Shown here one piece after another: positions 26,983 to 33,543 of a stretch of 44,998 nt of DNA. Position 1 is the stretch's first letter; the number at the start of each line of letters is the position of its first letter. The stretch spans positions 1 to 44,998 of the forward strand of contig NZ_AJLL01000011.1 in the NCBI RefSeq assembly GCF_000317225.1, read 5' to 3'. The position numbers and the translations under genes are program-made. Origin of the DNA: Fischerella thermalis PCC 7521. Its GTDB lineage: Bacteria; Cyanobacteriota; Cyanobacteriia; Cyanobacteriales; Nostocaceae. A model generated the notes under the pieces. The model did no database searches and was not told where the DNA came from. It saw only the letters and a list, made by a program, of their open reading frames with translations.

Positions 26983-27660
26983 CGGAATTGTTGAGTATGT
27001 TCTTATACAAGAAAACTTGTAACTTTGGGTTAATGCTAATGATTAGCTTAGAACATAGTAAATTCTAACATCTACTTGGAATAATTATTGTGAATGTCAG
27101 TATACATAATTAAAATTTCTGGAGCAAGATATATACTGGTTGAAAACTAAGTTAAATATTTATTTAGTTTAGAGAAAGTATCTCAAAATCTTATATAAAA
27201 TTCCAATCTTTATTCACTGAAATTTTTTAAATAATTTTCCGATTACATTTATTTTTTTGACTTATATATTCCAATATGACTTTGTATTTTAATTTATAGA
27301 AATAATATTTTTCAGTAGAAGCAATAGCTATTTAGATGTTATTAATGCAAATAACAGATGTTCACAAAACAAAGCCAATCATGTTGTTGAGTTAGTTATT
27401 TTTGCTTGTATTTAATTTTAAACTCATGTTAATTTGCGTTTCATTGTATCATTTACCCTCATCAATACCTCTAACTAAAGACAGAGTTATCAAATAAAAA
27501 TCTGAATTTAAGTTGACACAATCACACTAGATACGTTAGTATAGGTTGCTGTTTAACAATCTGGCGCATTAAAACCTGGTAAAGCTAGGCAATAAAAGCG
27601 TCTAGATAAAGCGCAAGGCTGATTCAGAATAAGTCTAACTTAAGGTAAGCTCAAACCTTA
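26983..27660. other. AT-rich non-coding region upstream of the Nudix gene
   Basis: No gene is supportable. A perfect inverted repeat TACAAG-AAAA-CTTGTA lies at 27006-27021, 24 bases ahead of the Nudix start, and could be an operator. The rest to about 27520 is very AT-rich; from 27540 the base composition changes toward the transposase remnant. Confidence 0.5.
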
Positions 27661-27669
27661 TTAAGAGCA

Positions 27670-27901
27670 AATAGGGAGAATGAATCACACCACACGCGAT
27701 GAAGAGGGCAACCTCCGAATGCAGTGGCTCCCAAATTTACGCCTGTGGACAAGAGGATAAAGCAGTCACCCTTGTGGGTTTACCTGTTGTAGGAACTGTT
27801 ATGTCAGCGCTCTTGGTAGAAGCAGGAAATAAAACCTCCTCGAGTCTGATAATTATAGATTTGAGTGGGTTTTATATAGCGATTTCACAGGTTTAGCCTG
27901 T
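27670..27901 (+). pseudogene. Probable remnant of a TnpB-type (IS200/IS605 or IS607) C-terminus
   Basis: The frame starting at ATG 27699 encodes 65 residues with ACGQEDKAVTLVGL and MSALLVEAGNKTSSSL. This pattern resembles the C-terminal tail of cyanobacterial TnpB proteins (an ACG(Q/E) segment, then LVEAGNK, then a variable tail). No catalytic RuvC portion precedes it, so it would be the 3' end of a decayed insertion. A small hairpin ACAGG-TTTAG-CCTGT followed by CTTTT ends the region. The assignment is by recollection of the tail pattern and is moderate at best. Confidence 0.42.
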
Positions 27902-28041
27902 CTTTTAAATAATTCTGCTGCTTTTTGCCGCAGGAATATCAAAGCTAAACTAGGCTCAAACTAAAATTAAAGATAATCCTAGCTAAAATTGCCTAGATAT
28001 TGCCTAAGTAAGGCTTTTTGTTGTTTATTCATGAGGTGAAC

Positions 28042-28206
28042 ATGGCTAAGCGCCGCAATCCGAAAAAAGAAAAGGCGCTACGGAACCAGGCGTATGCCCG
28101 AAAGTTTCGTAAACGGACTACTACAGGACGGATGCAGAGAAGGTTCCAACAAAGACCACCAAAGAGTGAAGAAGATGAGGGAGCAGCAGCAATTGATGCT
28201 GAATAA
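28042..28206 (+). CDS. Small basic conserved cyanobacterial protein of unknown function
   Basis: A 54-residue protein whose first 40 residues are very basic (MAKRRNPKKEKALRNQAYARK, then KFRKRTTTGRMQRRFQQRPP) and whose tail is acidic (KSEEDEGAAAIDAE). GAGGTG lies about 4-6 bases upstream of ATG 28042 and fixes this start; an ATG at 28018 would add eight residues. The composition suggests RNA or ribosome binding, which is inference. I recall similar short proteins across cyanobacteria but know no function. A strong hairpin follows about 90 bases downstream. Confidence 0.75.
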   Translation: MAKRRNPKKEKALRNQAYARKFRKRTTTGRMQRRFQQRPPKSEEDEGAAAIDAE

Positions 28207-28297
28207 TCTGGCGTGATTTCGACATAAAGATTTTTTGACCCTTCTCTACTAGGAAAGGGGTTAGATTTAGGTTTCGTCGAACTCACTTTAAATTTGA

Positions 28298-28336
28298 TGT
28301 GAGCTGACAATAGATAGGATTTATTGTCAGCTCACA
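28298..28336 (+). terminator. Strong hairpin terminator after the small basic gene
   Basis: A perfect 15-bp stem (TGTGAGCTGACAATA / TATTGTCAGCTCACA) with a 9-base loop is followed by TTTTGTTG. It lies 92 bases after the stop at 28206 and can terminate transcription in the plus direction. Confidence 0.65.
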
Positions 28337-28508
28337 TTTTGTTGCTCACTCTTCACTGATTTCTAAGCACTAACAAATAACGCAAATAACGAAAATACCC
28401 TAGAGAGATTTGATGTAACATCTCTACAGTAGTGATCGCTTGTTAGCAAAATGAAAATTTGGTAAATCTATTAACAGCGATCGCGCAGGTTTTGAGATAA
28501 ATCTGCCT

Positions 28509-28660
28509 TTACCTTCTTTGCGGTAGGTGGTAGATAGCAATTACAGATGGAATTGGCATCCCTGTAGGATTACCCTGATAATTAGGTAATGCTGCTGATT
28601 AGTTAGTGCGATCGCAATTAAATGCACCATCAGTAGTTTGTCCAGCAATACCAATTTTGA
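28509..28660 (-). pseudogene. Unidentified gene remnant
   Basis: On the minus strand a frame reads IAGQTTDGAFNCDRTN, an internal TAA, then SAALPNYQGNPTGMPIPSV and IAIYHLPQRR before a natural TAA at 28511. The residue composition looks like real protein with one nonsense change (a CAA- or TTA-like codon lost), but I do not recognise the family. It may be the decayed C-terminus of a gene. Confidence 0.25.
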
Positions 28661-28702
28661 GGTTTAAACAAATAAAAATTCCGCAAAGCATATATATTTG
28701 TG

Positions 28703-28814
28703 GGCGTTGCTGAATTTGATCATGAATTTTGTTTGTCTACATTTTGTAGACGTAGCAATGCTACGTCTGGTCACACCCGTAAATTGTAAATTCATATTTT
28801 GATTCAGCAACGCC
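28703..28814. mobile_element. MITE-like element with 13-bp terminal inverted repeats
   Basis: The ends GGCGTTGCTGAAT (28703-28715) and ATTCAGCAACGCC (28802-28814) are perfect inverted repeats; the pairing extends inward imperfectly (TGATCATGAATTT with AAATTCATATTTTG). The 112-base element has no coding capacity and contains a 10-bp palindrome AGACGTAGCA/TGCTACGTCT at 28748-28768. A clear target duplication was not seen. Confidence 0.75.
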
Positions 28815-28999
28815 TATTTTTGCAAAGTATTGCTAATAACAGCATCTGTTGAGTAAAGACTTTGCACTCCTGTAATCCATCGATAAAAGCTTTGAGGTTC
28901 TCTCCGGGATGCTACCCTTAGATGCAAAGCGTCTGCAAAATTCTCGCAAAATCCGAAATTGGAACAGTCTTTGCGCCTGAGTTGTCCTATCTTATAAAG

Positions 29000-29959
29000 A
29001 TGGGTAGTAGTGTGGTGAGTGATACTGTGTTTTTGAGCATTGTTATTCCGACATACAATCGCAAGGCGATTTTGGAAAAGTGTCTTAGGGCATTAGAGAC
29101 ACAGCAATTGAATGTATCCAGTTCAATCACGGGTTATGAAATTATCTTAGTAGATGATGGTTCCACTGATGGGACATTGGAATGGTTGGAGACATACAAA
29201 ACCGAATTCCCCCATGTGCGAACCTTTCAGCAAGACCATCAAGGTCCTGCTGTAGCGCGGAATTTAGGTGTAGAGAAAGCGCAGGGAGACACTATTATCT
29301 TTATAGATAGTGATTTAGTGGTGACAGAGAATTTTCTGCAAGCTCATGGGGATGCACTAGTGCAGGGACGGGAAAAATTGGGAAGCGATCGCTTTTTTAC
29401 CTATGGCGCAGTCATTAACACTTGCAATTTTGATCATCCCACCTCTGAACCATACAAACTCACAGATTTTTCTGCCGCTTTTTTTGCTACAGGTAATGTG
29501 GCGATTCCTAAGCATTGGTTAGAGAAAGCGGGATTGTTTGATACTAGTTTTCAACTTTATGGTTGGGAAGATTTAGAACTAGGCGTGAGGCTGAAAAAAC
29601 TAGGTTTAACACTAATTAAATGTCCACAAGCAGTAGGCTACCATTGGCATCCACCCTTTAGCTTGGATCAAATTAAGAGCTTGATTGATAAAGAAATTCA
29701 GCGTGGCAGGATGGGGGTTTTATTTTATCAAAAACACCCAACATGGGAAGTGCGAATGATGATTCAGATGACTTGGTTACATCGCTTATTGTGGGGGATG
29801 CTTTCCTTAAATGGTACTTTGAATGAGCGTACAATGGCTCCTTTTTTGCAATGGCTGATTAATAGAGGTAAACCCCAATTGGCTTTAGAAATTGCCCGAA
29901 TTTTTCTCAATTGGTATAACGTCAAGGGCGTATATGAAGCGTATGCGGAAGTGAGGTGA
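29000..29959 (+). CDS. Family 2 glycosyltransferase
   Basis: A 319-residue GT-A enzyme if started at ATG 29000; an ATG at 28922 in the same frame would add 26 residues without homology-like character. Signatures are LSIVIPTYNRKAILEKCL, ILVDDGSTDGT, a GPAVARNLGVEKA segment, the metal site FIDSDLVV and the acceptor-side GWEDLELGVRLKKLGLTL (galactosyltransferase C-terminal type). It probably adds a sugar in envelope polysaccharide or glycoprotein synthesis. It stands alone between non-coding stretches. Confidence 0.87.
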   Translation: MGSSVVSDTVFLSIVIPTYNRKAILEKCLRALETQQLNVSSSITGYEIILVDDGSTDGTLEWLETYKTEFPHVRTFQQDHQGPAVARNLGVEKAQGDTIIFIDSDLVVTENFLQAHGDALVQGREKLGSDRFFTYGAVINTCNFDHPTSEPYKLTDFSAAFFATGNVAIPKHWLEKAGLFDTSFQLYGWEDLELGVRLKKLGLTLIKCPQAVGYHWHPPFSLDQIKSLIDKEIQRGRMGVLFYQKHPTWEVRMMIQMTWLHRLLWGMLSLNGTLNERTMAPFLQWLINRGKPQLALEIARIFLNWYNVKGVYEAYAEVR

Positions 29960-30080
29960 TCAAGAATCGGGGATTAGGGATCGGGATTCCGGAGGGACAC
30001 GGGGGAACTCGGAGTCCCCTGGAGGAGATTAGGGGGCGAAGGGAGACAAGGGGGACAAGGAAGAATTGTTAACAAGTCTC

Positions 30081-30203
30081 TTACCAATTACCCATTACCC
30101 ATTACCCATTACCCATTACCAATTACCCATTACCCATTACCAATTACCCATTACCCATTACCAATTACCCATTACCCATTACCCATTACCCATTACCCAT
30201 TAC
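30081..30203. repeat. TTACCCA heptamer tandem repeat upstream of rpsB
   Basis: About 17 units of TTACCCA or TTACCAA run without interruption up to 40 bases before the rpsB leader region. They are STRR-type repeats. The reverse complement (TGGGTAA) occurs about four times just after rpsB at 31111-31150 and again near 37045. Confidence 0.92.
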
Positions 30204-30243
30204 AAAATATGCTACCCTAGTATGGTTCTTTAAATTCCGCACA

Positions 30244-30301
30244 TCCAGGCGTTCGGGTGTTTCCCATGAGGAAATACACCTGGGTGGAGGTTTAACCCGA
30301 A
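30244..30301 (+). promoter_or_regulatory. Possible rpsB leader with two exclusive folds
   Basis: Just ahead of the rpsB ribosome site GGAG (30304) the RNA can form hairpin GGTGTTTCC (30256-30264) with GGAAATACACC (30270-30280), or pair TTCGGGT (30252-30258) with ACCCGAA (30295-30301), abutting the ribosome site. The two share bases 30256-30258 and exclude each other. A switch by ribosomal protein S2 is an inference. Confidence 0.4.
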
Positions 30302-30314
30302 TTGGAGTAAAAAT

Positions 30315-31109
30315 ATGCCAGTAGTTTCTTTGGCTCAAATGATGGAGTCAGGAGTTCATTTCGGTCATCAGACCCGCAGATGGAACCCAAAAATGTCTCC
30401 ATACATTTATACTGCCCGTAACGGAGTACATATCATTGACTTGGTGCAAACAGCCCAGTTAATGGAAGAAGCATATACTTATATGCGATCGCAAGCAGAG
30501 CAGGGCAAAAAGTTCCTCTTTGTTGGCACTAAGCGACAAGCAGCAGGTATTATTGCTCAAGAAGCTTCCCGTTGTGGTGCTCACTACATTAACCAGCGCT
30601 GGTTGGGCGGAATGCTCACTAACTGGGCGACAATCAAAACGCGGGTAGACCGTCTCAAAGATTTGGAACGTCGGGAAGAAAGCGGCGCTCTTGATTTATT
30701 GCCAAAGAAAGAAGCCTCAATGCTACGCCGCGAGTTGGCGAAGCTTCAAAAATATTTGGGTGGCATTAAAACAATGCGGAAAGTCCCCGATGTCGTGGTA
30801 ATTGTAGACCAACGTCGGGAATACAACGCAGTGCAAGAATGCATTAAACTCGGAATTCCCATTGTGTCTATGTTGGACACAAACTGCGACCCTGATGTAG
30901 TGGATATTCCCATCCCAGCCAATGATGACGCTATCCGCTCAATTAAACTAATTGTCGGTAAATTGGCGGACGCAATTTATGAAGGTCGTCATGGTCAGCT
31001 GGATGTAGAAGAAGAATACGAAGACTACGAGGGCGCTGAGGAAGAATACGATTACGAAGAAAGCGATTTTGCTGACTCGTTCATTCCCGACGATGAAGAG
31101 GAAGAATAA
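30315..31109 (+). CDS. rpsB: 30S ribosomal protein S2
   Basis: A 264-residue S2. It starts with the expected [21 protein letters not shown] and includes [39 protein letters not shown] and [19 protein letters not shown]. The last 40 residues are highly acidic ([20 protein letters not shown]), an extension found in cyanobacterial S2. GGAG 8 bases upstream of the ATG fixes the start. tsf follows after 159 bases that contain TGGGTAA repeats; the rpsB-tsf order is nearly universal. Confidence 0.98.
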   Translation: MPVVSLAQMMESGVHFGHQTRRWNPKMSPYIYTARNGVHIIDLVQTAQLMEEAYTYMRSQAEQGKKFLFVGTKRQAAGIIAQEASRCGAHYINQRWLGGMLTNWATIKTRVDRLKDLERREESGALDLLPKKEASMLRRELAKLQKYLGGIKTMRKVPDVVVIVDQRREYNAVQECIKLGIPIVSMLDTNCDPDVVDIPIPANDDAIRSIKLIVGKLADAIYEGRHGQLDVEEEYEDYEGAEEEYDYEESDFADSFIPDDEEEE

Positions 31110-31110
31110 A

Positions 31111-31150
31111 TTAGGTAATAGGTAATGGGTAATGGGTAATGGGTAATTGG
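31111..31150. repeat. TGGGTAA repeats between rpsB and tsf
   Basis: About four to five units of GGTAATG/TGGGTAA follow the rpsB stop. They are the reverse complement of the upstream TTACCCA array and could pair with it if both are transcribed. Confidence 0.8.
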
Positions 31151-31268
31151 AAAGAAAAATACCGATTAGCAATTATCAATTAGCTATTACCAAGCCCTAG
31201 TTAAGATAGTAAACACTCAAAACCCAAGAGCAATTAAAATTGTCAGTCTAGGTAGGAATTGAGGCAAA

Positions 31269-31928
31269 ATGGCGGAAATATCTGCAAAACTCGTCCAGGA
31301 GCTACGCCAAAAAACTGGCGCAGGCATGATGGACTGCAAAAAAGCGCTAAAAGAAAATGATGGTGATCTAACAAAAGCCGAAGAATGGCTGCGTAAGAAG
31401 GGTATTGCCAAAGCCGGAGCCAAAGCTGATCGGGTAGCAGCAGAAGGACTCGTAGGCAGCTACATCCACACTGGTGGTAGAGTCGGTGTACTTGTTGAAG
31501 TTAACTGTGAGACTGACTTTGTTGCTCGCCGCGAAGAATTTCAAACCCTGGTGCGGAACATCGCCATGCAAATTGCGGCTTGTCCAAACGTAGAGTATGT
31601 GAAAGTGTCAGACATCCCACCTGATATCGTCCAAAAGGAAAAAAATATTGAGATGGGACGCGATGACATTGCTAACAAGCCTGATAACGTTAAAGAAAAA
31701 ATCGTTCAGGGACGTATTGATAAGCGCCTGAAAGAAATGACTTTGCTTGATCAGCCTTACATCCGTGATCAAAGCATCACAGTAGAAGAACTAGTTAAAC
31801 AAGCGATCGCCCAACTTGGTGAAAATATCCAAGTACGCCGTTTCGTTCGCTTTGTTCTGGGTGAAGGAATTGAGAAGCAAGAAAGCAACTTTGCAGATGA
31901 AGTAGCTGCTCAGATGGGTAATAAGTAA
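31269..31928 (+). CDS. tsf: Elongation factor Ts
   Basis: A 219-residue EF-Ts, the guanine-nucleotide exchange factor for EF-Tu. Marks: [22 protein letters not shown] and [28 protein letters not shown]. The length matches the short cyanobacterial form (about 218 residues), which lacks most of the second core subdomain seen in E. coli (283). ATG 31269 lies just after the rpsB-tsf spacer. A strong terminator follows about 100 bases downstream. Confidence 0.98.
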   Translation: MAEISAKLVQELRQKTGAGMMDCKKALKENDGDLTKAEEWLRKKGIAKAGAKADRVAAEGLVGSYIHTGGRVGVLVEVNCETDFVARREEFQTLVRNIAMQIAACPNVEYVKVSDIPPDIVQKEKNIEMGRDDIANKPDNVKEKIVQGRIDKRLKEMTLLDQPYIRDQSITVEELVKQAIAQLGENIQVRRFVRFVLGEGIEKQESNFADEVAAQMGNK

Positions 31929-32024
31929 TTTTAGTTGTTAGTTGTTGGTTGGTTGTTGTTTGTTAATAGTTTGATAGACTAGTGACCATAACAGCTAACT
32001 ACCAACGATTAACTATATTTTAGG

Positions 32025-32058
32025 ACAGGTCAATTTACTATATTTGACCTGTTTTTTT
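32025..32058 (+). terminator. Intrinsic terminator of rpsB-tsf
   Basis: A perfect 9-bp stem (ACAGGTCAA / TTGACCTGT) is followed by a run of seven T. It lies about 97 bases beyond the tsf stop. Confidence 0.9.
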
Positions 32059-32403
32059 GTAATTTACTAACGTGGAAACTTAAAAATGTTTGCTGTCGCT
32101 GAACCCAGTCGTTACTTCCATCCCACATTCCGCCACATTCCGCACCCAAAACTAGCACACAGAGAAAGCCCTAAATAAATCAAAAACTTGGTATAAATTG
32201 AAACAATTAAGCCGGAAAGTAAAGTTAATATGCACAATTTATAAAAATTAGACAACAGCACAGACTGGGTGGGGTTGCAAAAGTCATCTGCTGCCGCTTA
32301 TTTTAGTCGTTAATTGTATTGGAACAATCGCTACTTCCATCAACGACTATTAACCAACAACCAACAAAATCAAGCTAAAATTTAGAATCTTTGCACAATT
32401 ATC
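32059..32403. other. Non-coding region after rpsB-tsf
   Basis: No gene is visible. It includes CATTCCGCCACATTCCGC (a short direct repeat near 32120) and AACAACCAAC-type low complexity near 32350. It leads into the inverted-repeat element at 32404. Confidence 0.45.
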
Positions 32404-32512
32404 CTAGTAGTACGCCAAACAAATAATGAGAGGTCATAGATCCCCGACTTTTTGAATAAGTCGGGGATCTGAATAACTGTAACCTGTCAAAATCAATCGG
32501 GTGGACTACTAG
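32404..32512. mobile_element. MITE-like element with central 13-bp stem
   Basis: CTAGTAGT (32404-32411) and ACTACTAG (32505-32512) are inverted ends. Inside is a perfect hairpin AGATCCCCGACTT (32438-32450) with AAGTCGGGGATCT (32458-32470) around a 7-base loop. No frame is present. Hairpins on GATCCCCGACTT are, as I recall, common in cyanobacterial repeat elements. Confidence 0.6.
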
Positions 32513-32571
32513 AATGTAAGCGTATATTTGTACTATTATGTTTGGTTTGCAATGGGCAATCAGTAGAGAAT

Positions 32572-33489
32572 ATGGTGAGACCAATCGAGCGAATTGAGCG
32601 GGATCTTGCAGCTTTAGAAGAAGCGATCGCCGCGATCGCGAAAGAACTGCAAACCGCTTATACTAGTTATCTCAACACCTTAGGGCAAGCCGTACAACAA
32701 CAGTTGATTCTGGCGGCTTATCACTTGTGTACTCAAAGGTATTCCGAAAACTTTCTCAAATTAAGCTTGAGTCAGCGGCAAAATTTGCAGCAGTCACTCC
32801 GTAAGCTAGGTAAAAAGTCAGCTGAGCAGTTGCTAGCTCTAATTAATGGAGAAGAAGAAAAGTTACAGCCGCAGGACGTGGAAAGTGAAAAACTCCCAGA
32901 ATGCAATCAAGATGATCCTGAGATTGTCTTTGCACAAGAAACAACTGAAATGGAAAGTGAAGCACAGGAAGAACAAGAGCAGCCAGAAAAACCAGAAGAC
33001 ACAATTTTCTCCTCTTTACCTCCCGATACCACTTTCCCCTCCTCTGCAAACCCGATAGAACTGGCAAAATGGCAACAATTCTTAGAGAGAGCCACACAAC
33101 ATACCCTCAGAAGAATTTCTCATGAGGCTAATCTCCTCCTACAAAAAGCCAAAATCTTGCCTGAAAAATTGCCAGAACCGATTTTAGAAGCGGTTGGTTC
33201 AGAAGCATCTGCGGATATAGTACCAAGTCCACCTAACCTAATGAGCTTGGTGATTGAAATTGAAAATGGGCAAAAATCAGAAGAGTCTGGCTTGACACAG
33301 CTTATGGCTATTAACCTGCGTCTTGTAGAAATTGAGTTTGCTGACACCAAACTTTCATCTGAGCGCAAGCAGATTCGCAATATTCTAGTCCAGCTTAATA
33401 AACTAGGGTTAGAGTATCAAAAAAAACTGCGGGAACGGTCAGTTGCCCAAGCTGAAGCAGCATGGCGTGCTAGTTGGTATGAAGATTAG
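32572..33489 (+). CDS. Coiled-coil protein of unknown function, upstream of recG
   Basis: A 305-residue protein from ATG 32572 (a TTG at 32542 in the same frame is less likely). It begins with a likely coiled coil (IERIERDLAALEEAIAAIAKELQ) and is rich in Glu, Gln and Leu, with an acidic linker (about 100-150: QEEQEQPEKPEDT) and more helices after it. No signal peptide or membrane span is visible. Such proteins next to recG occur in other cyanobacteria, but I know no function. It ends 18 bases before the first possible recG start, so the genes are likely cotranscribed. Confidence 0.7.
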   Translation: MVRPIERIERDLAALEEAIAAIAKELQTAYTSYLNTLGQAVQQQLILAAYHLCTQRYSENFLKLSLSQRQNLQQSLRKLGKKSAEQLLALINGEEEKLQPQDVESEKLPECNQDDPEIVFAQETTEMESEAQEEQEQPEKPEDTIFSSLPPDTTFPSSANPIELAKWQQFLERATQHTLRRISHEANLLLQKAKILPEKLPEPILEAVGSEASADIVPSPPNLMSLVIEIENGQKSEESGLTQLMAINLRLVEIEFADTKLSSERKQIRNILVQLNKLGLEYQKKLRERSVAQAEAAWRASWYED

Positions 33490-33543
33490 TTTTTTGTCAT
33501 TTGTCCTTTGACCAATAACTCTTCACCTCTTCTCCAATTACCA

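Noticed and set aside
30081-30203. Regular short repeats that might look like a CRISPR array
   Set aside because: The 7-base units are directly adjacent with no unique spacers, so this is a tandem heptamer repeat.
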